A stretch of DNA of 12,434 nucleotides from an uncultured Taibaiella sp. (GCA_946886975.1 CAMPJV010000039.1:1-12434), one strand, 5' to 3'. Shown: positions 1-7,456, counted from the stretch's first letter. The notes: generated from the sequence alone by a model not told the origin. Numbers and translations: made by a program.

Positions 1-68
1 CCTCTAAACCCCATCTCCCATGGCTAGACAGAACGCCTAAGATAACTTACCACGCTAAAACGTAGCAC

Positions 69-100
69 AAAAAAGAGGAGACCTCTCAGGCCTCCTCTTT
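69..100 (-). terminator. Rho-independent terminator of dnaB
   Basis: A 9-bp perfect inverted repeat (AAAGAGGAG at 72-80, CTCCTCTTT at 92-100) encloses an 11-nt loop. Read on the minus strand it is followed directly by a run of T residues (the A-run at 69-74). It lies about 70 nt beyond the dnaB stop, with no other gene between, so it most likely ends the dnaB transcript. The remaining bases of 1-170 show no gene or other recognisable element. Confidence 0.8.
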
Positions 101-170
101 GATTATTTTGCCGGAAATAAGAACTGGCTCGCTCGGATTTCCTTAGTATTTAGAAATTAGTACTTAGGAT

Positions 171-1832
171 TTAAAACGGTATATCCTCATCCTTTATCCC
201 CGAATCCGTCTTCTTAAACGGCGTACTCATATCGTCATCATCGTCAAAGCTATAGTTGTTAGCCTTTGATGGCAGCGTCTGGAAACCGCCCGGAATGAAC
301 ATCTTCGACCCTCCGAATTCACTTGGATCCCTCCTGATGCCGGCCTGCGGATTATCTCCCGGCGTAAAGCCTCCTCCTCCGCCGCCGAAGTTACCGCCGC
401 CAAATCCTCCAAAACCATTGTTTTCCTCGATATCTACAAACTTCTGGTACTCTTTTATAAACCTCAGCTTCACCGTGTCCGTTACACCACTTCTGTTCTT
501 CGCTATGTGTATGTGAGTCTCTCCCTCAATGGAGTTCCCCATCTCATCATTATTGATCCCATAATACTCAGGCCTGTAAAGGAACATAACCATGTCCGCA
601 TCCTGCTCGATCGCTCCCGATTCCCGCAGATCGCTCAGCTGTGGCACCTTCGATTCCTTCCTCGATTCCACACCACGGTTCAACTGCGAAAGCGCAATGA
701 TCGGTATCTCCAGCTCCTTCGCCAGCGATTTCAGGTCTCTCGATATCTTCGATATCTCCTGTTCCCTGTTACCGCCCTTATTGATGTCCGCCTGCATCAG
801 CTGCAGGTAGTCGATGATGATCATCTGGATATCATGCTTTTGCTTCAGCCTTCTCGCCTTGGCTCTTAGCTCAAAGATGTTCAGTGCCGCCTGGTCGTCC
901 AGGAAGATATTAGCCGCAGCCAGCTTATTCATCCGCTGGGTCATCTGCACAAATTCGTGTTCCTGCATACGTCCCTTAGTAATGGCATCCATGCTCACCT
1001 CCGTAGTGGCCGAAAGCATCCTTTTTACAAGCTCTCCGGCCCCCATCTCCAGCGAGAAGAACGCCACGGGAAATGACTTGCCGGTATGCAAAGCTGCATT
1101 CATTGCCAGGTTCAGACAAAAGGCTGTTTTACCCACCGCAGGTCTTGCCGCCACGATGATCAGCGCATTCTTCTGCCAGCCTGATGTTAGCTTGTCCAAC
1201 ATCTTAAATCCCGTTGGCACGCCTGTTACGTCTTCCTGCTTGTTCTTTGCCTCCTCTATTTCCCTCACGGTGGTAACCATTACCTCTTTCAGGCTCTTAA
1301 AGTTCTTTCTAAGGTGCTTATCTGTTATCTCATACAGGTTCGATTCCGCTTTATCCAACAGGTCAAACACATCAGTACTATCCTCATATGCATCCGAGAT
1401 AACCATTCCCGATATCCTGATCAGCTCCCGCTGGATGAACTTCTCCATCACTATTCTGGCGTGGGCCTCCACGTGCGCGCTCGACACCACGCTCATGGTC
1501 AGTCTCGTCAGGTAGTAAGCCCCTCCCACTATTTCCAGTTCATTGCTCTTCCTCAGTTCATCTGTCACGGTCAGCAGGTCCACGGGCATCCCCTTGTCAA
1601 AGAGACGGCGTATCGCAGCATATATCTTTTGATGAGAGTCCACGTAAAAGCAATCGTTGCTTTGCACGATCTCCAGGACTTCAGCTAATTTGTCCTTTTC
1701 CAGCATTATTGCGCCCAGCACGGCTTCCTCTAGTTCAGGGGCCTGAGGCGGTATCTTTCCATAGACGAGTGTTGTAAGGTCAGGTTTGCGGGAACGGGTA
1801 TTACCAAATTCTTTCTTAATGTTTACTGGCAT
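171..1832 (-). CDS. dnaB: Replicative DNA helicase DnaB, with SSB-like C-terminal tail
   Basis: Hexameric ATP-driven helicase that unwinds DNA at the replication fork and recruits primase. The 553-residue protein has the family layout: an N-terminal helical domain (about 29-130), a linker helix region, and a RecA-like C-terminal domain (about 200-465). Walker A is ARPAVGKT at 229-236, Walker B is IIIDYLQL around 338-345, and the KNRSG arginine-finger segment is at 445-449. No intein interrupts it. The ATG at 1832 is the only sensible start, because a TAA lies two codons upstream. There is no Shine-Dalgarno at usual spacing, although a strong GGAGG sits about 40 nt upstream. The oddity is residues 471-553: a Gly/Phe-rich linker followed by an Asp-rich stretch and the terminal sequence DEDIPF, the consensus-like tip of single-strand-binding protein. 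Identity is very secure; the meaning of the tail is inference. Confidence 0.97.
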   Translation of the reverse strand: MPVNIKKEFGNTRSRKPDLTTLVYGKIPPQAPELEEAVLGAIMLEKDKLAEVLEIVQSNDCFYVDSHQKIYAAIRRLFDKGMPVDLLTVTDELRKSNELEIVGGAYYLTRLTMSVVSSAHVEAHARIVMEKFIQRELIRISGMVISDAYEDSTDVFDLLDKAESNLYEITDKHLRKNFKSLKEVMVTTVREIEEAKNKQEDVTGVPTGFKMLDKLTSGWQKNALIIVAARPAVGKTAFCLNLAMNAALHTGKSFPVAFFSLEMGAGELVKRMLSATTEVSMDAITKGRMQEHEFVQMTQRMNKLAAANIFLDDQAALNIFELRAKARRLKQKHDIQMIIIDYLQLMQADINKGGNREQEISKISRDLKSLAKELEIPIIALSQLNRGVESRKESKVPQLSDLRESGAIEQDADMVMFLYRPEYYGINNDEMGNSIEGETHIHIAKNRSGVTDTVKLRFIKEYQKFVDIEENNGFGGFGGGNFGGGGGGFTPGDNPQAGIRRDPSEFGGSKMFIPGGFQTLPSKANNYSFDDDDDMSTPFKKTDSGIKDEDIPF

Positions 1833-2060
1833 TGATTATTAATCAGTTATTTGCTTTACGAATGTTGTACAGTCCTCCTTTCTCCTGTTTCTCTCTCACG
1901 GTTACTGCTGGGTAGGCAGCTTAGTCATTCCGGCTATCTTTTCAACCTAAAGAGTGTGTGAAATCGGGGAAGGATGACGAATGTAAAACCGAAAATCAGA
2001 ATGCTGCTCAGGATTAAAGAATATAATTTTCAGCGACCGATACAGCATTAGTTAACAGGT

Positions 2061-2142
2061 TTATCCCCACAAAGTTCTGCATTCGTTACCATTATCCACA
2101 GTTGAAGTTTTACACACACCGCCTTTCCACAATTTGTCCACG
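2061..2142 (+). promoter_or_regulatory. Cluster of DnaA-box-like 9-mers (candidate oriC or DnaA-regulated promoter)
   Basis: Five 9-mers resembling TTATNCACA lie within 82 nt, all in the same orientation. They are TTATCCCCA (2061-2069, one mismatch), TTATCCACA (2092-2100, perfect), TTTTACACA (2108-2116, one mismatch), CTTTCCACA (2123-2131, two mismatches) and TTGTCCACG (2134-2142, two mismatches). An AT-rich patch at 2013-2030 sits 30 nt before the first box, in the place of a duplex-unwinding element. The sequences are seen directly. The TTATNCACA consensus is established for DnaA. Whether this is the origin or a regulatory region for dnaB is not decidable here. Confidence 0.5.
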
Positions 2143-2192
2143 TAACGATGTGTGCAATTGGCTCAACTTCAGATTTCTTTTTGAGGATGCAT

Positions 2193-2218
2193 TTTGCTAT
2201 AATCATAGGCTATCTTTA
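2193..2218 (+). promoter_or_regulatory. Possible pheT promoter (Bacteroidota type)
   Basis: TATCTTTA at 2211-2218 matches the Bacteroidota -7 element TAnnTTTG except for its last base, and lies 19 nt before the chosen pheT start. The nearest TTTG for a -33 element (2193-2196) is only 14 nt away, shorter than the usual 19 or so. The -7 call is therefore plausible and the -33 call is weak. A TATAAT at 2198-2203 overlaps the region and may be coincidental. Confidence 0.3.
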
Positions 2219-2237
2219 CCGAAATTTTGAAGGTTTA

Positions 2238-4634
2238 ATGATCATTTCTTACCAGTGGCTCATGAACTACCTGCCGGAGCCCCTTCCGGTGGCGGATTTG
2301 AGTAATATATTAACATCGATAGGTTTAGAGGTTGAGGCAGTAGAGGTGTCTGAGGCGATCAAGGGAAGCCTTGCGGGGCTTGTCATTGGGGAGGTGCTTA
2401 CATGCGAAAAGCATCCCAACGCAGACAAGCTGAAGGTCACCACGGTCAATATCGGCAATGGTTCCCCGCTGCATATAGTGTGTGGCGCACCTAATGTCGC
2501 CGCGGGGCAAAGGGTAGTGGTAGCCCCTGTAGGCGCCACTGTACACCCATCCGATGGCGATCCTTTCCAGATAAAAAAAGCAAAGATACGTGGCGAAGAG
2601 AGCCAGGGGATGATATGTGCAGAGGATGAAATAAGCCTTGGCCAAAGCCACGAGGGTATCATGATCCTGCCGGAAGATGCCCCAATAGGCACCTTCGCAA
2701 GATCATATTTCAATGTGCCTGAGCCTGATTACGCCATTCATATTGGCCTAACGCCCAACCGCTCAGACGCTATGAGCCATATTGGTGTAGCAAGGGACGT
2801 TTGCGCCTGGTTGTCTCATCACAGGAAGGGCAGCTACTCCGTACAGATGCCTGCACCCAGCCTTCCTGAGCGTTCTGCGGAGCTTAATATCAAGGTGAAT
2901 GTAGAGGCTACTGAAGCTGCTCCCAGGTACTCCGGCCTAAGCATGACAGGCGTGAAAGTTGGCCCCTCGCCTGATTGGCTGCGTCAGCGCCTTCAGACGA
3001 TCGGAGTGCGTTCTATCAATAACATAGTAGACATCACCAACTTCGTCTTGCATGAGTTCGGACAGCCTCTGCATGCATTTGACGCGGATAAGATAAAGGG
3101 AAAGATAGTGAACGTGCGCTTCCTGCCTCAGGATAGCTCATTCATCTCTTTAGACGAAAAGACCAGGAAGCTGAACGATAATGATCTGATGATCTGCGAT
3201 GAGTCTGATGGGATGTGCATTGCCGGCGTCTTCGGAGGGATCACCAGTGGCGTCACTGACAGCACCAACTCCATCTTCCTGGAAAGCGCTTACTTCCATC
3301 CCACATACGTCCGTCGCACTTCTATGCACCACGGACTAAGGACGGATGCCGCCACTCACTTCGAGAAAGGTGTTGATATAAACAATCTTATTCCCGCGCT
3401 GAAACGTGCGGCTGCGCTCATTGTAGAGATGGCAGGCGGACAGGTAGCTTCGGATATCATAGATGTTTACCCCGCACCGATTGAAACATCAAAGGTCGAG
3501 GTGAAGTATAGCTACATACAGAAGCTGAGCGGTAAGCATTATCCTCCGGCCGATGTGACAAACATACTGCAGGCGCTGGGCTTCGGCGTTGAGAAAGAGG
3601 ATGAGAATGGCCTGCTGTTAACGGTGCCGACCAATAAGACGGACGTTACGCAGCCCGCGGATATTGTTGAAGAGATCTTAAGAATAGATGGCCTTGACAA
3701 TATAGCGATTCCTGACAGACTCAATATCAGTCTTTCACCCACCAAGCCCAATGACAGAGGTGTTCGCGAGAAGATTGCCGAGCTGCTCTGCGGCCAGGGC
3801 TTTCAGGAGATAGTAACAAATTCCATAGTAAACAGCAGGTACTATCCCGAAAGAACTGATCTGGTGCGCATGCTCAACAGCTTAAGCAGCGAGCTTGATG
3901 TAATGCGTCCTGCGATGCTCGAGAGTGGTCTTGAAGTAATACAATATAACTGCAACCGGAAGAGCAACAATCTTTGCCTGTTTGAATTCGGAAATGTCTA
4001 CACACAACAGGATAAGCAATACAATGAACAATCGCAGCTAAGCCTGTGGATCACCGGCAATGTCAGGCAAGCCCATTGGGACCAGAAAGTGGACATCGCT
4101 GACCTGTTCCATTTAAAGGGCATACTCCGGAATCTCATGGACCGCTGTGGTATCAACGCCTCCGCAACTTACGAGGAAGGACATGTTACATGGAAATGGA
4201 AGAACCAGCCACTTTGTTCAGCATACCAGGTACCGGCAAAAAGACTTACGGAGTTCGATATTAAGCAAGAAGTATTCCATGCCGTCATCAACTGGGACCT
4301 CTGGATGAAAGCCGCTGATGCCAATAAGATACGTTATCACGAAGTACCTAAATTCCCGGCTGTTCAGCGTGACTTGGCAATAATTCTGGATAAAGAGGTA
4401 ACTTACCATCAGGTTCAGCAAGCCACCGAGCAGTTGAAAATAGATGCGTTGAAGGACTTTGATCTCTTTGATGTCTTCGAAAGTGAGAAGTTGGGCGCTA
4501 ATAAGAAGTCTTATGCTTTAAGCTATACATTTCAGTTACAGGACAGGACATTGACAGACGCAGAGATAGAGCAACAGATGCAGCAGCTTATGAGCGTATA
4601 CAAGACTAAGCTACAGGCACAAATTCGCGAATAA
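2238..4634 (+). CDS. pheT: Phenylalanine--tRNA ligase beta subunit
   Basis: Beta subunit of the cytosolic alpha2-beta2 enzyme that charges tRNA-Phe. It binds tRNA and edits mischarged tyrosine, while catalysis is in PheS, which is not in the window. The 798-residue protein shows the full family order: an N-terminal segment, an EMAP/OB-type tRNA-binding domain (about 42-150, with HPNADKLKV at 59-67), the B3/B4 editing domain (about 215-400, with NNIVDITNFVLHEFGQPLHA at 261-280), the B5 domain (about 415-490, with DIVEEILRIDG at 475-485), the inactive class-II-like core (about 500-690) and a C-terminal FDX-ACB anticodon-binding domain (about 704-797). The frame is open from 2148, but the family start is MIISYQWL at 2238, preceded by GAAGG. 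It is the first gene of a four-gene operon, with a 3-nt gap to the next start. Confidence 0.97.
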   Translation: MIISYQWLMNYLPEPLPVADLSNILTSIGLEVEAVEVSEAIKGSLAGLVIGEVLTCEKHPNADKLKVTTVNIGNGSPLHIVCGAPNVAAGQRVVVAPVGATVHPSDGDPFQIKKAKIRGEESQGMICAEDEISLGQSHEGIMILPEDAPIGTFARSYFNVPEPDYAIHIGLTPNRSDAMSHIGVARDVCAWLSHHRKGSYSVQMPAPSLPERSAELNIKVNVEATEAAPRYSGLSMTGVKVGPSPDWLRQRLQTIGVRSINNIVDITNFVLHEFGQPLHAFDADKIKGKIVNVRFLPQDSSFISLDEKTRKLNDNDLMICDESDGMCIAGVFGGITSGVTDSTNSIFLESAYFHPTYVRRTSMHHGLRTDAATHFEKGVDINNLIPALKRAAALIVEMAGGQVASDIIDVYPAPIETSKVEVKYSYIQKLSGKHYPPADVTNILQALGFGVEKEDENGLLLTVPTNKTDVTQPADIVEEILRIDGLDNIAIPDRLNISLSPTKPNDRGVREKIAELLCGQGFQEIVTNSIVNSRYYPERTDLVRMLNSLSSELDVMRPAMLESGLEVIQYNCNRKSNNLCLFEFGNVYTQQDKQYNEQSQLSLWITGNVRQAHWDQKVDIADLFHLKGILRNLMDRCGINASATYEEGHVTWKWKNQPLCSAYQVPAKRLTEFDIKQEVFHAVINWDLWMKAADANKIRYHEVPKFPAVQRDLAIILDKEVTYHQVQQATEQLKIDALKDFDLFDVFESEKLGANKKSYALSYTFQLQDRTLTDAEIEQQMQQLMSVYKTKLQAQIRE

Positions 4635-4637
4635 TAC

Positions 4638-4913
4638 ATGCAGGAACTGCAGTTATTGAACGACAAGCTCGATGTCCTCCTCAAAAAGTACATCACCCTA
4701 CAGGCGGAGAACAAGCGCCTGAAGGATACTATTGACAAGCAGACAGAATCTATCCAGGGACTCACAGGCAAGCTGTCTGATCTGGAGCAGAATATGGTGG
4801 CAGTGCAGATAGGCAAAAGTGTGCTTTCTGACGAAGAAAGGATTAAGATGAGAAAGCAGCTTGATAATGTGATAGGTGAAATAGACAAAATACTTACTAC
4901 GCTTAATGATTAG
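4638..4913 (+). CDS. Small coiled-coil protein downstream of pheT
   Basis: 91-residue, charged, cytosolic-looking protein with no signal peptide. Residues 4-60 carry leucine/isoleucine heptad spacing (for example LQLLNDKLDVLLKKY, then LQAENKRLKDTI), so an extended parallel coiled coil is likely, with a short helical C-terminus. From memory, many Bacteroidota have such a short coiled-coil gene directly after pheT, often followed by the division gene zapA. That suggests a ZapB-like structural or division role, but no catalytic motif supports any function. Here zapA does not follow. The start is 3 nt after the pheT stop, with no Shine-Dalgarno, so translational coupling to pheT is likely. Its end overlaps the next gene by 8 nt. 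Confidence 0.85.
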   Translation: MQELQLLNDKLDVLLKKYITLQAENKRLKDTIDKQTESIQGLTGKLSDLEQNMVAVQIGKSVLSDEERIKMRKQLDNVIGEIDKILTTLND

Positions 4914-5397
4914 GAAGGATGTCCTTTTTCTCGCAATGGTTGGCGCTTTCTTCGTTTTGCTTGTAGCATGTGAACAGGAGCGGGACCCCTGCCTGCAGCC
5001 CACTAGTGTTTCAATGAGAGTCGTTGCTAAACGCCCGATAACCGATACCACAGTCACAGATAGTCTTCTGCCTCATCCTATCTGGTTAAGGATAGATACC
5101 AGTTTAGGCATCCTTTACCCAAAGAAAACTGGCCAGTTCTCTTTGCTGCTATCGCCTTTGGCTGATAGTTGTAGCTATGCCCTGGTGCCTGATTCTGCAG
5201 CCATTAATTCAAGAGACACGCTAACATTTGTGTACGATCGGAGACTGCAGTTTCTATCAAATGCTTGTGGCTTTAGCTATTTCTATTCCCTGCAAAGAGT
5301 AAGGACCAGCCGCCATAACATAGACTCTGTGAAGATCATTAATGCAGACGTAAACCTTAACGCCAGCTCACCGGAACATGTACAGATATATCTCTAA
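4906..5397 (+). CDS. DUF6452 family lipoprotein
   Basis: 163-residue predicted lipoprotein. Residues 1-22 form a lipoprotein signal peptide with hydrophobic core LFLAMVGAFFVLLVAC and lipobox L19-V-A-C22. The residues after the acylated Cys are E-Q-E-R-D, an acidic stretch resembling the Bacteroidota lipoprotein export signal, so surface exposure is possible (inference). The mature part is beta-rich with four further cysteines (C29, C69, C120 and the region around them), which could form disulfides. I recognise it as DUF6452, a Bacteroidota family of unknown function usually adjacent to a DUF6048 gene, as it is here. The start ATGATTAGG overlaps the previous stop by 8 nt, and its end overlaps the DUF6048 start by 20 nt. 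No enzymatic motif is visible. Confidence 0.85.
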   Translation: MIRKDVLFLAMVGAFFVLLVACEQERDPCLQPTSVSMRVVAKRPITDTTVTDSLLPHPIWLRIDTSLGILYPKKTGQFSLLLSPLADSCSYALVPDSAAINSRDTLTFVYDRRLQFLSNACGFSYFYSLQRVRTSRHNIDSVKIINADVNLNASSPEHVQIYL

Positions 5398-6052
5398 CAT
5401 ACTGTTTCTAATGCTCTCTGTGCAGGCTTATGGGCAAAAGGACACTGTCGATGTGAATGCCATTTCTGCCATAGAGCCCAATCAGAAGCAATTGCGCCTT
5501 GGTGTTGACCTCAGCCGCCCGGTAATGAATATGTTGGTCAAAAGTCGCCACAGCTATGAGTTCATCGTAGACTACAGTCTTCCTAAAGAGATATACCTTG
5601 TTGCGGAAGGAGGCTTTGGTGGTTCGGACATAAACTATCCTGACCTGAAATACACAAGCACAAACACGTTTGTAAAGGTTGGTGTGGAGAGAAGCATGCT
5701 TCAGCGCATGTTTCCCGAAGACTGGGATCTGCTGTTCGTAGGTATCCGCTACGGCATGGCCTTCATCAAAAGAAAGGAAGCAACATTCACAACCAACGAC
5801 CAGTTCTGGGGTGCCACAACCGGCACAATACCAGCGAAGAATATAACAGGACATTGGGCTGAGCTCACAGCCGGTCTAAGGGTGGAGTTGTTTAGGGGCA
5901 TATTTACCGGCTACACTATTCGCGGTAAGTTTCTGCTGAACCAGGGACCATTTCGTGAACTGCCTCCCGCGTATGTGGCAGGATACGGAAAGGGGGAAAA
6001 GAATACGGTATTCGACTTTAACTTCTACCTGCAGTACGCACTGAGATGGTAG
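5378..6052 (+). CDS. DUF6048 family protein, predicted outer-membrane beta-barrel
   Basis: 224-residue secreted protein. Residues 1 to about 19 are a Sec signal peptide (YISNILFLMLSVQAYG, then Q). The rest is rich in alternating polar/aromatic beta strands with Gly and Tyr, and it ends in LQYALRW. A C-terminal aromatic residue is typical of outer-membrane barrels handled by the BAM complex, so I infer a small barrel of about 8-10 strands. It matches DUF6048 as I remember it, a family of unknown function paired with DUF6452 in Bacteroidota. The start overlaps the DUF6452 3' end by 20 nt in another frame, so the two proteins are probably made together and may interact in the outer membrane. It is the last gene of the pheT operon, and no terminator is seen after it. 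Confidence 0.85.
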   Translation: MYRYISNILFLMLSVQAYGQKDTVDVNAISAIEPNQKQLRLGVDLSRPVMNMLVKSRHSYEFIVDYSLPKEIYLVAEGGFGGSDINYPDLKYTSTNTFVKVGVERSMLQRMFPEDWDLLFVGIRYGMAFIKRKEATFTTNDQFWGATTGTIPAKNITGHWAELTAGLRVELFRGIFTGYTIRGKFLLNQGPFRELPPAYVAGYGKGEKNTVFDFNFYLQYALRW

Positions 6053-6067
6053 TAGTAGGTAGCTATT

Positions 6068-7456
6068 CTAAACCACTCCCCACACCACTGCGCTCTTGTT
6101 GAGCAGCTCCTCTATTTCCTTTTCCCTTTTCTGCACCTGGAATCTTATGGGAGAAAACACCCACCTTGCTCTTAGCTTGTTCAACCTGTCCTTAGGTGGA
6201 AGAAACACAATCCTTTTCAGCCAGTTCCATGCCACAAAGTGACGAAACACCTGGGAGCATTTGACGAAGTACACCATCGTGGATGCATCACATTGCTCCA
6301 GCACATTTCTTAGTTCCTCGGGGTCTGTGAGGGAAGAGATACACAATACAGCACCCTGTCGTGCATTGAAGTACTGAGACAGCGAGGTATCCTTATGCCA
6401 CTCACTGTTGCTGATGATCCTTGAGCTTTTCTCCGCCGCGTTCAGGTGCTCAGGTACGGTGAAAGATTGGTCAGGCACATACCGCATCTCCCATTCTTTC
6501 CTGGAAAGAGTATCGTACACCGTCCACACATTGTTCTTGTAGTAATTCAGCATCTCTTTCAGATACCCTTCAGATAACCATTGCGACTTTACACCTGCAT
6601 AAAAAGATGCATAAAAATATAGGTGCGAAGCAAAGGGCTCAAATAGCTCAGGCACTCGCACGACCAGGTCCCTGTTCTTTGCATACACCTTCCAGACTAT
6701 CCTCCTCACATCATCGCCAGCCTCAAAGTCCTTATAGTTCAGGTATTCTCCCTCCACGCGTCTCAGCTGCTCTATTCGGACATCCATGCTCTCCGTTTTC
6801 TTTGGGAATACTTCTGCATCCTCGTCTGTTCGAAGCACAGGGGGCTGATAGAAGTGTCCTGCAACAGGCTGCACTGCTGCAAGAGAGAAGAGGTGCAGCA
6901 TATCTTCAAAGAATATAAATCCACCCTTTAGCTCATACTCTTTAATATCCGGCAGGTTCATCCTGCTCCTGCCCGTAATAGCTGCTCTCCAGAGGCTTTG
7001 TTCTTTACGCTTGTTGGATAGGAGGCTGAACCTGTCCGTCATCTGGTGATCATCGTAAAATAACCGCCCTTTCACGAAACCAAGTATGGGTCTTTGAACA
7101 CCTTCCAGTACTGCATCCATATACAGCCTGTTTTTCTTTCCGTTCTTTGTTTCCGTATTGAAGCTTAGCTGCAGCTTTGTTCCTTTCTTATGCTTCAGCC
7201 ATAGGTAATACCCCCAGCTCGCGAGTGTGCTGATAATTGAGAGACCCACCACTGCCACTACAAACCAGAATGCCATCTTCGCCATCAGCAGAATAAATGG
7301 GAGAAAGGGCGCCGGGTCCTCAACCTCTTTTGGAAGGGGCTTGTATAAAAGTCTGTAAGCAATTATTGCGGCGGCAGCGCAAAGAACGGTGTTGATGGTA
7401 AAAGGAAAATACTGTAAGTAATAGCGAAACTGCCACTTGGCCTTTTTCCAGTTCAT
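6068..7456 (-). CDS. DUF58 domain membrane protein
   Basis: About 462 residues from the preferred start. Two hydrophobic segments (about 19-38 and 50-87) anchor the N-terminus in the inner membrane, followed by a large soluble part. The DUF58 signature lies at about 234-270 and includes EGEYLNYKDFEAGDDVRRIV, then W255 and the VRVPE segment, matching the family pattern of Tyr, Gly-Asp, Arg-x-Ile-x-Trp and a final acidic residue. DUF58 proteins normally act with a MoxR-type AAA ATPase and von Willebrand-domain membrane proteins, but none is in this window. The start at 7456 (MNWKKAKW) was chosen because AGGAG lies 14 nt upstream and the topology then begins normally. The frame is open back to an ATG at 7546, which adds 30 unconvincing residues. 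It converges on the preceding operon with 15 nt between stops. The exact role is unknown. Confidence 0.87.
   Translation of the reverse strand: MNWKKAKWQFRYYLQYFPFTINTVLCAAAAIIAYRLLYKPLPKEVEDPAPFLPFILLMAKMAFWFVVAVVGLSIISTLASWGYYLWLKHKKGTKLQLSFNTETKNGKKNRLYMDAVLEGVQRPILGFVKGRLFYDDHQMTDRFSLLSNKRKEQSLWRAAITGRSRMNLPDIKEYELKGGFIFFEDMLHLFSLAAVQPVAGHFYQPPVLRTDEDAEVFPKKTESMDVRIEQLRRVEGEYLNYKDFEAGDDVRRIVWKVYAKNRDLVVRVPELFEPFASHLYFYASFYAGVKSQWLSEGYLKEMLNYYKNNVWTVYDTLSRKEWEMRYVPDQSFTVPEHLNAAEKSSRIISNSEWHKDTSLSQYFNARQGAVLCISSLTDPEELRNVLEQCDASTMVYFVKCSQVFRHFVAWNWLKRIVFLPPKDRLNKLRARWVFSPIRFQVQKREKEIEELLNKSAVVWGVV

Larger units (their letters stand above)
1833..2237. other. Divergent dnaB-pheT intergenic region
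   Basis: 405 nt without a supported gene, between divergently transcribed dnaB and pheT. It holds a near-palindrome TGATTATTAATCA (1833-1845) abutting the dnaB start, a strong minus-strand GGAGG (1872-1882) with no usable start codon behind it, an AT-rich patch (2013-2030, 17 of 18 A/T), the DnaA-box cluster (2061-2142), and the word GGCTATCTTT twice (1932-1941 and 2208-2217). An open frame upstream of pheT (from 2148) exists but does not resemble PheT. No convincing dnaB promoter of the TAnnTTTG type was found on the minus strand. Confidence 0.7.

Noticed and set aside
360..420. Gly-rich codon run in dnaB as a sequencing error or frameshift
   Set aside because: The frame stays open through it and ends in a meaningful acidic DEDIPF tail, so the reading frame is real.
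814..1515. 233-codon plus-strand open frame inside dnaB
   Set aside because: It lies wholly antisense to a clearly conserved gene and its translation (Ser/Leu/Ile-rich, no domain) is the usual complementary-strand shadow.
1833..1845. Near-palindrome TGATTATTAATCA as a regulator site for dnaB
   Set aside because: It is short, all but four bases A/T, and abuts the start codon. AT-rich palindromes of this size are common by chance.
1872..1882. Strong GGAGG-type Shine-Dalgarno on the minus strand upstream of dnaB
   Set aside because: It is about 40 nt from the dnaB ATG, and no ATG, GTG or TTG with an open frame follows at proper spacing, so I do not call a leader gene.
2198..2203. TATAAT hexamer as a sigma70-type -10 for pheT
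   Set aside because: No acceptable -35 at 16-18 nt, and the apparent phylum uses a different promoter consensus.
2148..2237. In-frame 30-residue N-terminal extension of PheT from ATG 2148
   Set aside because: It does not match the PheT family, whose start MIISYQWL is at 2238 behind GAAGG, and it would overlap the DnaA-box region and the -7-like element.
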